DNA of 64,000 nucleotides. Source: CAZJAH01 sp964544155 (GTDB lineage: Bacteria > Bacteroidota > Ignavibacteria > Kapaibacteriales > UBA2268). Of the stretch, positions 24,133-32,186 are shown one piece after another. The notes under the pieces were generated by a model. The model saw only the letters and a list, made by a program, of their open reading frames with translations. It had not been told where the DNA came from and made no database searches. The stretch covers positions 1 to 64,000 of the forward strand of contig CAZJAH010000001.1 of assembly GCA_964544155.1 (NCBI GenBank). Reading direction: 5' to 3'. The position numbers and the translations under genes are program-made. Numbering within the stretch: position 1 is the stretch's first letter; every line of letters starts with the position of its first letter.

Positions 24133-27100
24133 TCAAAACCCTGCGAAGGAGTCTTCCATTATCTTATTTTGCTCGGCCAGATGGATTTTCATAAGGCCTG
24201 TTGCAGTAGCGGCACTTTCTTTCCTGCCTACATAGTGCAGCTTCAAGCTGTATTTCTGAGCAAGATCAATTAAATAATGATGTATATAATGCCATGATCC
24301 CATATTCTTTGGCTCTTCCTGCACCCACACAAGCTCTTTCGCGTTCGGGTATGAGGAAATCAGTTTTGAAAGGTATTCTGTATAAAGCGGATAAAGCTGT
24401 TCCACAGAAATAATGGCAGTATCTTTATTATCGATTTTTTCCCTGTGCGCCCAAAGTTCATGGAATATTTTGCCCGAGCATAGATTAATTCTTTTAACAT
24501 TTTCTTTGTCGGCCAAATCATCATCGCGCATGTGCTTAAATTCACCGCTTTCAAGCTCGCGAATATCGGATACGGCATTAGTATGCCTCAACATACTTTT
24601 GGGCGTCATAATTACAAGCGGAACGCGGTTTTCGAGTTTCATCTGCCTTCGTAGTATGTGGAAATACTGCGCCGGGCTGGTCAGGTTAGCAACTATCATG
24701 TTTTCATCTGCACACAGCTGTAAAAACCTCTCCGGCCTGGCGCTGGAATGTTCCGGGCCCTGGCCATCGTAGCTGTGGGGCAGCAGCAGTACAAGGTTAG
24801 TTGTTACCCCCCATTTTACCTCCCCGCAGGCAATAAACTGATCCGCTATTGACTGAGCGTTATTGAAGAAATCTCCGAACTGGGCTTCCCAGAATGTCAG
24901 ACAGTTTTTCGCGAGAACACTGTAGCCGTATTCAAATCCCAAAACAGCCATTTCGGATAATGGGCTGTCATAGATTCGTATTTTTGACTGATTTTCGCTA
25001 ATGTCATTTAAGGGGGTGTATTCTTCCTCAGTTTTAACATCAAAGAGTACCGCATGCCTTTGGCTGAATGTACCTCTGCGGCTGTCCTGGCCGCTAAAGC
25101 GAATATCATGACCGTCCATCAGTATGCTTCCGAAAGCCAGATGCTCTGCCATAGCCCAGTCGATGGCGGGTTTATCACTCATCACCATATCGTGGCGGCG
25201 CTTAAGTAAAGCTTTAACTTTGGGGTTAATATTAAAATGCGCAGGTACATGGGTGATTTTTTCAGTAATGAACTTTATATCTTTTTCTGAAACCCTGGTA
25301 TCGATCTTTTTATAGGTCTGTCCTTCTTTTCTTCTGTTAGGAATATCTCTGGATTTTTCAGATTCTTTTCTGCTGGCGTATTTTTTATTAAGAAAATCTT
25401 CGGCTTCTTTTTTTACTTTTTTTCTTTCATCTTCTGTAATAATATTGTCTTTAACAAGCAAATTGCCGTATAATTCAGCCACAGGGGATTGTTTGTTGAG
25501 CTTTTTGTATAAAAGCGGCTGCGTGTAAGACGGTTCATCAGCTTCGTTGTGGCCGTATTTTCTCCAGCATAGCATATCGATAATAACGTCGCTTTTGAAT
25601 TTCTGCCTGTACTCAAACGCAAATACAGCAGCCGTTCTGACTGCTTCGGGATCATTGCCGTTGACGTGAAGTATTGGAGTTTGTATCATCTTAGCTATAT
25701 CAGTGGCGTAAACAGTCGATCGCGCGTAATCGGAAGTTGTAGTAAAACCAATCTGATTATTAACAATTATATGTATGGTGCCGCCCGTTTTATAGCCGGA
25801 AAGCTGGGATAAGTTTAGCGTTTCAGCAACAATTCCCTGACCGGCGAAAGCGGCGTCGCCGTGAACCAGGATTGGGATCGCGTCCGAGTGCAGTTTGTCT
25901 TTTATCTCGTTGTCTATGGCTCGCGCCATTCCTTCAACAACCGGGTTGACCAGTTCCAAATGGCTTGGGTTAGGAGCAAGAATGACTGGTATTGAGTTTT
26001 CTTTTGGTGAAATATACTGGCCTTGATCCCCCAGATGATATTTAACATCTCCTGCTCCGTAGTAATTAACGGGGTCTATGTCGCCGTCAAATTCCTTGAA
26101 TATGGCACGGTGCGATTTGCCAATATTATTAACAAGGGCGTTGAGCCTGCCTCTGTGAGCCATGCCAAGCACAATGGAATGCAGATCGCTGTCAGCTGAT
26201 TTTTCAAAAAGCTTATCTATCAATACTATAAGCGATTCACCGCCTTCGAGCGAAAACCTCTTATGGCCGAGGAATTTTGTGTGAAGAAAATTCTCGAATG
26301 ATTCCGCATCAATCAGCTTTTTGTAAATATGTTTTTTCTCTGTTTCAGAATAATTGAAAGAGCTGCGGGTACCCTCCAGCCTTTTCTTAAGCCATTCTTT
26401 TCTATCCGGATTTTGAATATGCATGAACTCAATGCTGAGAGTTCCGCAGTATGTTTCCCTGAGCAGTTCTATGATATCTCTTAAGGGAAGTTCATTTCTT
26501 TCCCATGTATCATCAGCGTGAAATTCCCTGTCGAGGTCCCAAATAGTAAAACCGTAATAGGCAGGATCAAGTTCGGGATAGTAATATGATTCCTGCCCCA
26601 GTGGATTAACTGAAGCAAGCAGGTGCCCTCTTACCCTGTATGCGTTTATCATCTGTACGGCATGAGCGCCTTTTTCGACTGTATCTCTTATATCGATGAA
26701 ACCGTTGTTGCCTTTGCGCGTATTATCTATTGCCCAGCGTACGGGTTCAAAGGGGATCTTAAGGCTGGCGAATATTTGGTCATAGAACTGGTCGCCGCCA
26801 ATCAGTAGCTTGTGAATATATGCCAGAAATTCAGCAGATTCTGCGCCCTGTATGATCCTGTGATCATATGTGTTTGTCATGGTTACGACTTTTGAAAGCG
26901 CGAAAGTAGTCATTATTTCCGGCCTTACGGCCTGAAATTCTGTCGGGTAATCGATCGATCCTGTAGCTATGATCATACCCTGCCCTTTCATAAGCCTGGG
27001 GCTGGAAGCTGTTGTGCCGATCATGCCGGGGTTAGTTAGTGTAACGGTTGTATCTTCCAGATCGCTAAGTGCTATCTTATTCGACCTTGTTTTATCAATA

Positions 27101-27759
27101 ATCTTTTGAAATTCTTCAATAAATTCGGAAAAATTGTGCTGCCCGGCATTTTTAACGTTTGGAACAAGCAGAAGCCTTGTTCCGTCTTTTTTTGTGATAT
27201 CAACAGCCAGGCCGATATTGATATGCTTTCTTTTGATTCTGCCGGGCTTGTTATTCTTAACCGCGAAAGCGTCGTTCAGATACGGGAATTTCATCAGTGC
27301 CCTGACAATCGCCCAGGCAAGTATGTGAGTAAATGAAACTTTTGGGCGTTTCATTTTCAACAGATATTTATTAATTATGCGGCGGTTTTCATCTAAAGCT
27401 TTAACAGGTATTGATCGCGATGAAGTAGCTGTCGGTACTTCAATGCTTTCTTCCATATTTTTTGCAATTTTTGACTGAACAGATGATAATTCGATAATCT
27501 CATCACCCTCATTTCTGAATTGTTCGGCTTCTTCTTCAGGTGGTGTGAATTCCTGATATGGTTTGGGCGCTATTGGCAGATGGGCTTGTTCCGGCTTATT
27601 TTTTTTCTGTTCTCTGGGCGGTTTTCTCTCTTTATGCGGAAGTTGGAACTTCTCGTAATTCTCTTCAAAGTAGTGCCTCCATTCAGGGCTTACTGATTGC
27701 GGGTCGCGCAAGTATTGATGAAATAATTCATCTTCGAATGCTGCATTCGGATTAATCAT
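24133..27759 (-). CDS. kgd: fused 2-oxoglutarate dehydrogenase/decarboxylase E2 core-E1 (Kgd/OdhA type)
   Basis: A 1208-residue multifunctional enzyme of the TCA cycle. An N-terminal E1 helix segment (NAAFEDELFHQYL) is followed by an E2 succinyltransferase-like core (about 90-340) with YDHRIIQGAES (catalytic His300), then thiamine-dependent E1 (about 365-1208) with AHRGRLN, HGDAAFAGQG and NNQIGFTT. This is the Mycobacterium/Corynebacterium Kgd/OdhA plan. No lipoyl domain is present, so a lipoylated E2 from another complex (pyruvate dehydrogenase) must supply it. It decarboxylates 2-oxoglutarate with thiamine diphosphate and Mg. Monocistronic and flanked by terminators. Confidence 0.93.
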   Translation of the reverse strand: MINPNAAFEDELFHQYLRDPQSVSPEWRHYFEENYEKFQLPHKERKPPREQKKNKPEQAHLPIAPKPYQEFTPPEEEAEQFRNEGDEIIELSSVQSKIAKNMEESIEVPTATSSRSIPVKALDENRRIINKYLLKMKRPKVSFTHILAWAIVRALMKFPYLNDAFAVKNNKPGRIKRKHINIGLAVDITKKDGTRLLLVPNVKNAGQHNFSEFIEEFQKIIDKTRSNKIALSDLEDTTVTLTNPGMIGTTASSPRLMKGQGMIIATGSIDYPTEFQAVRPEIMTTFALSKVVTMTNTYDHRIIQGAESAEFLAYIHKLLIGGDQFYDQIFASLKIPFEPVRWAIDNTRKGNNGFIDIRDTVEKGAHAVQMINAYRVRGHLLASVNPLGQESYYYPELDPAYYGFTIWDLDREFHADDTWERNELPLRDIIELLRETYCGTLSIEFMHIQNPDRKEWLKKRLEGTRSSFNYSETEKKHIYKKLIDAESFENFLHTKFLGHKRFSLEGGESLIVLIDKLFEKSADSDLHSIVLGMAHRGRLNALVNNIGKSHRAIFKEFDGDIDPVNYYGAGDVKYHLGDQGQYISPKENSIPVILAPNPSHLELVNPVVEGMARAIDNEIKDKLHSDAIPILVHGDAAFAGQGIVAETLNLSQLSGYKTGGTIHIIVNNQIGFTTTSDYARSTVYATDIAKMIQTPILHVNGNDPEAVRTAAVFAFEYRQKFKSDVIIDMLCWRKYGHNEADEPSYTQPLLYKKLNKQSPVAELYGNLLVKDNIITEDERKKVKKEAEDFLNKKYASRKESEKSRDIPNRRKEGQTYKKIDTRVSEKDIKFITEKITHVPAHFNINPKVKALLKRRHDMVMSDKPAIDWAMAEHLAFGSILMDGHDIRFSGQDSRRGTFSQRHAVLFDVKTEEEYTPLNDISENQSKIRIYDSPLSEMAVLGFEYGYSVLAKNCLTFWEAQFGDFFNNAQSIADQFIACGEVKWGVTTNLVLLLPHSYDGQGPEHSSARPERFLQLCADENMIVANLTSPAQYFHILRRQMKLENRVPLVIMTPKSMLRHTNAVSDIRELESGEFKHMRDDDLADKENVKRINLCSGKIFHELWAHREKIDNKDTAIISVEQLYPLYTEYLSKLISSYPNAKELVWVQEEPKNMGSWHYIHHYLIDLAQKYSLKLHYVGRKESAATATGLMKIHLAEQNKIMEDSFAGF

Positions 27760-27902
27760 TATTTTATTATTTATGTAATTCTACAATTTACAATGTTTTA
27801 GGATTTTTTATTCCTGAATATAACACCTGGAATAACAAAAACCATGCCTTATCAATAAAAGCATGGCTTAAAAACGATATTTGAAATATCTAATTGTATA
27901 TT

Positions 27903-27949
27903 TAGCACAGCTAGCACAGGCTAATGGCCTTTTAGCACAGGCTATTGGC
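27903..27949. repeat. 21-bp-period repeat spanning the ptsN stop codon
   Basis: TAGCACAGGCTA/TTGGC-type units of 17 bp start at 27912 and 27933 (two mismatches at most), period 21, with a shortened first copy (TAGCACAG) at 27903. The right-hand unit contains the stop codon of ptsN (27942-27944). A weak hairpin (CCATGC at 27842-27847, GCATGG at 27861-27866) lies beyond it and may end the transcript. Confidence 0.7.
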
Positions 27950-28400
27950 TTTCAATTTTTTTGAATACTTCCAGCACTCCGTCAGGTGTTTTCTGCTGCA
28001 TAAGTTCAAGCTTAAGAGCATCATTGTTCATTATGCGCGATATTTTACTAAGAAGCCTCAGGTGGTTACCTACATTATTTTCACGGCCCAACAATAAAAA
28101 AACCAGATTTACAGGTTCTGAATCAAGTGAATCGTAATCCACGGGAGTTGTCAATAATGCAAAGGCACCGATAGAATCCTCTACTGCGTTTGTCTTGGCG
28201 TGAGGCAGGGCAATGCCTTTGCCTACGCCAGTGGACATAATTTTTTCCCTTTCGAATATTTCTTTGCGGGCGTCACCCGGATTATTTATCTTACCCGAAT
28301 TAACGGCCAATTTTACCATTTCGTCGAGCAGCTCTTTTTTATTTTTTACTTCGAGCCCGACTTTAATTGAACCGGTATTTAATATTTCCTGGATTTTCAT
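27942..28400 (-). CDS. ptsN: PTS IIA-type nitrogen-regulatory protein (PtsN-like)
   Basis: A 152-residue EIIA of the mannitol/fructose/Ntr class. The phosphorylated histidine is in GIALPHAKT (about residue 73), and the second conserved histidine in NHLRLLSKISRIM. No IIB/IIC membrane domain and no EI or HPr gene is nearby, so a regulatory role, as for EIIANtr, is more likely than sugar uptake. It lies 78 bp downstream of the nucleotidyltransferase gene on the same strand. Stop codon is inside a 21-bp-period repeat. Choice between PtsN and another EIIA is by size only. Confidence 0.8.
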   Translation of the reverse strand: MKIQEILNTGSIKVGLEVKNKKELLDEMVKLAVNSGKINNPGDARKEIFEREKIMSTGVGKGIALPHAKTNAVEDSIGAFALLTTPVDYDSLDSEPVNLVFLLLGRENNVGNHLRLLSKISRIMNNDALKLELMQQKTPDGVLEVFKKIESQ

Positions 28401-28478
28401 CTACCGTCCCTCTAATCTTACGTCTTTCCCATTTAACAGACTTACAATATAAAGACGTTTTTCCTATAAAAAAAATGA

Positions 28479-30992
28479 TTATAGGTTGCCTTCCTCTTTC
28501 CATTGATTGATCAGGGATATATATTTTTTTGCCAATGACTCTGCCATATCAAATTGATCGCTTTCACTGTACACAACAAATGAAGCCGTTTCCTTAGCGG
28601 GAAGCAGAAGCACTGAATCCCCCTGTTCGGTGAATATTTTTACACCTTCTACCAGTTCGCGTTTTAATTTATTTGAATGATCCATCGCGCGCCTCATTAC
28701 AAGGCCCTTAAGCTCCCAGGGTACCTCTACGGTTTCTGAATGTTGGTATCGGCGGGGAAGAGTTTCATCCAGTTTAGAAATTTTATGGCCGCTTTTGGCG
28801 AGCATCTCAAGTATCTGTCCGATAGTGAACATACCGTCAGAGGCGAAAAGGAAATCACTAAAAATATAACCGCCGTAAATTCCTCCGGCAAAAAGCACGC
28901 TTTCATCACGGGTGGATTCCATCATAGCCGAGTGTGAATTTTTTATCCTGACTATCTCTACATTGTAGTCTTTAGCTATTTCATCTATTTCACTGCCGGC
29001 AACTATTGAAATGGCAATTTTATAAGGCTCTTTTTTTCTGTGAGTTTCAAGGAATAATTTAGTTAAAATAGTAAGAAGCCTCATTGGTGAATACCATACT
29101 CCCCTTTCATCAATAAGCGAGATCTTCTCGGCGCCCGGATCCATTCTGAATCCAAGCTCATAATTGAGCGAACGCATTATCCTGCCGGTTTCGCCGCTTT
29201 CCAGGGGCTGCATAGTCGGATCTGGATGGAATTTTGAAGCGTCTATATAATTATTCAGTGAAATAACCTCCGCGCCGAGCTTACCGAGAATGCTCGGGAA
29301 TATAATAGAAGATAAACCATACGAATAATCTACAAGCAGCTTGAATTTTCTTTCCTTAATATTATCGACTTCGAGTGATTCCATAAAGCGGTTAATGTAA
29401 ATTTCGTTTGTTCTTTCCGGATATGTAATTGAGCCTAGTTCATCATATTTGACTCGTTTAATATCCTCTCCGAAGTAGTATCTCTCAATTTTTTTGGTTG
29501 TGGATATTGAAATATCCCTGCCCTCTTTGTTGAATATAATTATATCAGAATAATCCGGATTTCTGTGGCTGCGCCTAACGTGGAATCCGCCGTCATAGCG
29601 TCCTGTTCGCAGTTCCTGCCTTGTCTGAGGTATTGAAACCGTTTGAAGGTCGTTTACGTTTACGCCTACTGATGAAAGTCCGGCTGTTATGGACCTTTTC
29701 ATTATCCTGGAAACCTTGTGGGGATCGCGGCTGGCAAGCAGTTTAGAGCGTTTCCCCATTGAAAGCCCTATTGCAGCGCCAAGCTTAGCGCCGAACTCTG
29801 GATTAATATCTATATTTGATAATCCCGAGATACGGGCATCGGTGAATAGCTCGCGAAGCCATTTATCTTCCTGTACTATTGAGCGTGTTACACTGGCGCG
29901 CTCTTCAACATTCTTGTTCGGCCACAATTTTATATTCGGGGATAACCTTGCCTGCCTGCCTATATTACAATTATCGCCGATGAATACGTTTTCGGCGATA
30001 GTTACCGAACTGCCGAGCTGTACGCCATAGCAGACAACGTCATCAGTCAGGTCGGCGAAATCGCCTATAACGGCATTATCCCATATTGTAACGCCGTTCA
30101 GCCTCGCGCCCCTCCCGATCTTTACGTTATTTCCGATCACGCAGTCTCTTAAATAAACATTATCCCCTATAACAGTGTCATCTCCAATAATCACGACATC
30201 CTCCATTTGCGCGGTCGGTGCTATATTAGCGGTTGAAGAGATAATATAATCACCGTTCTGTTTGCCGTTTACAATAAGAGACAGATTTCCTCTGAGTGCG
30301 TCATACTGGCCGGTCTGATATTCAGTCAGGTTGCCCACATCGCGCCAGTACCCTTCGGCAACAAATCCGTATAGCGGCATTTTTCTATCAAGTATCATCG
30401 GGAAAAGATCCTTGCTGAAATCAAATTCTTCCCTAAAAGGGATCATATCCAATACTTCGGGTTCAAGTATATAAATTCCTGTATTGATTGTATCTGAAAA
30501 AACCTGCCCCCATGAGGGTTTTTCAAGGAATCTTGTAATGCGGCCTTCTTCGTCGGTGATCACAATACCGTATGCCAGCGGGTTTGTTACTCTGGTAAGC
30601 AGGATAGTGGCTTTAGAGCCTTTTTCCTCGTGAAATTTCAGCGCTTTACTGATATCAAAATCTGTGAGCACATCGCCGCTTATGATGATAAAGCGGTCAT
30701 TAAGATATTCATGGGCATTCTTTACGCTGCCTGCTGTGCCGTAATCAGCCTGAGCGAGCACGTAATTCATGTTTATCCCGAATTTTGAGCCGTCCTCGAA
30801 GTGCCCCGTTATTGCTTCAGGCTGAAAATACAGTAATGATACTATATCCCTGATGTTATGATTTTTCAATAAATTGACAATATGCCCCATCATAGGTACG
30901 TTCGCTATCGGTACCATGGGTTTTGGAATGTTCATTGTAAGCGGCCTTAATCTTGTGCCAAATCCGCCCGCCATTATCACGGCCTTGTTCAT
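28479..30992 (-). CDS. sugar-1-phosphate nucleotidyltransferase with left-handed helix and degenerate phosphohexomutase domain
   Basis: An 837-residue three-domain protein of the mannose-1-phosphate guanylyltransferase/phosphomannomutase-like group. The nucleotidyltransferase domain (1-235) has MAGGFGTRLRPLT, SGDVLTDFD and EGYWRDVG. A hexapeptide beta-helix follows (about 250-365, repeats such as VIGDDTVIGDNVYL). The C-terminal phosphohexomutase fold (about 395-835) lacks the usual catalytic loops: VRRSHRNP (472-479) replaces TASHNP, DPGAEK (618-623) replaces DGDxDR, GGIYGG (703-708) replaces GExSGH, and LPAKETAS replaces RPSGTEP. It makes an activated sugar, probably GDP-mannose or a UDP/dTDP-sugar; the substrate is uncertain. 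The mutase part is likely a pseudoenzyme. Confidence 0.85.
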   Translation of the reverse strand: MNKAVIMAGGFGTRLRPLTMNIPKPMVPIANVPMMGHIVNLLKNHNIRDIVSLLYFQPEAITGHFEDGSKFGINMNYVLAQADYGTAGSVKNAHEYLNDRFIIISGDVLTDFDISKALKFHEEKGSKATILLTRVTNPLAYGIVITDEEGRITRFLEKPSWGQVFSDTINTGIYILEPEVLDMIPFREEFDFSKDLFPMILDRKMPLYGFVAEGYWRDVGNLTEYQTGQYDALRGNLSLIVNGKQNGDYIISSTANIAPTAQMEDVVIIGDDTVIGDNVYLRDCVIGNNVKIGRGARLNGVTIWDNAVIGDFADLTDDVVCYGVQLGSSVTIAENVFIGDNCNIGRQARLSPNIKLWPNKNVEERASVTRSIVQEDKWLRELFTDARISGLSNIDINPEFGAKLGAAIGLSMGKRSKLLASRDPHKVSRIMKRSITAGLSSVGVNVNDLQTVSIPQTRQELRTGRYDGGFHVRRSHRNPDYSDIIIFNKEGRDISISTTKKIERYYFGEDIKRVKYDELGSITYPERTNEIYINRFMESLEVDNIKERKFKLLVDYSYGLSSIIFPSILGKLGAEVISLNNYIDASKFHPDPTMQPLESGETGRIMRSLNYELGFRMDPGAEKISLIDERGVWYSPMRLLTILTKLFLETHRKKEPYKIAISIVAGSEIDEIAKDYNVEIVRIKNSHSAMMESTRDESVLFAGGIYGGYIFSDFLFASDGMFTIGQILEMLAKSGHKISKLDETLPRRYQHSETVEVPWELKGLVMRRAMDHSNKLKRELVEGVKIFTEQGDSVLLLPAKETASFVVYSESDQFDMAESLAKKYISLINQWKEEGNL

Positions 30993-31190
30993 TTTACTGT
31001 TCCCCGGTTTTAGTTATGGATAAAATGTAAAGAACGACGCATTCATGGGGTTTTTCAGTACCTTAATCATGAATAAAACTATTAACGAATTTAAAAACTA
31101 ATATTATTAAAAAAAGGATACTAATTCGATATTTCTTATTTTTGCTATCAGAATTTTTTTTTAGCAGATAAAATTAACTGGCATTATAAA

Positions 31191-32183
31191 ATGAACAAAA
31201 AAGCAGTAGTAACCGGAGCAACAGGATTTATAGGCAGCCATGTGGCTGACAAGCTTTTGGAAAGAGGATATGAAGTTATCTGCACGGTCAGGAAATCCTC
31301 GAACCTTCGCTGGCTGAAAGATAAGCCTATCAAAACAGTAGAAGCCTCTTTAGATGACAAAGAATCATTGAAAAAAGCCGTAGAAGGCGCTGATTATATC
31401 TTCCACGTAGCCGGGCTTACATTTGCCCGAAATGATGATGAATTCATGCGCGGCAACCGTGATGCTACCAAAAATTTACTGGAAGCCGCCATGGAAAAAG
31501 CTCCAGATCTTAAGCGATTTCTCTTTGTAAGCAGCCAGACAGTAACCGGGCCATCTACTGCTCTGGATAAACCCGTTGACGAAACTACCGTATGTAAGCC
31601 GCTTACGGCATACGGAAGAAGCAAAAAGGCAGCCGAAGAAGAAGTACTGAAAATGAAAGATCTTATACCGATAACTGTGGTCAGGGCGCCGGCTGTATTC
31701 GGCCCGAGGGATACAGCAATTTTCGACGTGTTTAAATCAGTAAGAAAGGGCATAGGACCTCTGATCGGTTCTAAGCCGAAATATATCAGTCTTATTCATT
31801 CCGATGACTTGGCAAGGGGTATCATTGATGCCGCAGAATCTGATAAAACTATCGGTGGTATATACTTTGTTTCATCGGGAGAATTTTATACCTGGGAGAG
31901 GCTTATCGATCTTATCGGCAAATCATTCGGCAATACCAAAGTTCTGAAGTTAAGGCTTCCCCATCCTTTAGTGCTGACCGCGGCAGGCCTATCGGAATTT
32001 TTTGGCCGGTTTTCTACAAAGCCGCCGGTTTTCAATTATGAAAAAGGAATTGATTTCATTCAAGATTACTGGATATGCTCTATAGAGAAATCCAAACGGG
32101 ATTTCGGTTTTGAACAGAAAGTTTCTATAGAGGAAGGCATTGAAAATACATGCAAATGGTATTTGGATAATAAGTGGTTATAA
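31191..32183 (+). CDS. NAD(P)-dependent epimerase/dehydratase, extended SDR family
   Basis: A 330-residue extended short-chain dehydrogenase: GATGFIGS (about 8-15) binds NAD(P), and the active site is Ser/Tyr-xxx-Lys as SSQTV...YGRSKKAAE (catalytic Tyr at about 143). The sequence FRSVRKGIGPLIG-like and SGEFYTWERLIDLIG regions resemble the 3-beta-hydroxysteroid/dihydroflavonol reductase branch. The true substrate (sterol-like alcohol, sugar nucleotide or aldehyde) cannot be assigned. It is followed after 3 bp by the penicillin acylase gene, so the two are cotranscribed. Function beyond oxidoreductase is uncertain. Confidence 0.85.
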   Translation: MNKKAVVTGATGFIGSHVADKLLERGYEVICTVRKSSNLRWLKDKPIKTVEASLDDKESLKKAVEGADYIFHVAGLTFARNDDEFMRGNRDATKNLLEAAMEKAPDLKRFLFVSSQTVTGPSTALDKPVDETTVCKPLTAYGRSKKAAEEEVLKMKDLIPITVVRAPAVFGPRDTAIFDVFKSVRKGIGPLIGSKPKYISLIHSDDLARGIIDAAESDKTIGGIYFVSSGEFYTWERLIDLIGKSFGNTKVLKLRLPHPLVLTAAGLSEFFGRFSTKPPVFNYEKGIDFIQDYWICSIEKSKRDFGFEQKVSIEEGIENTCKWYLDNKWL

Positions 32184-32186
32184 GCT

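Noticed and set aside
24360..24578. Open frames on either strand inside the oxoglutarate dehydrogenase gene, and similar frames inside other long genes
   Set aside because: They are shadows of the true coding frame with low-complexity or antisense composition and no ribosome sites.
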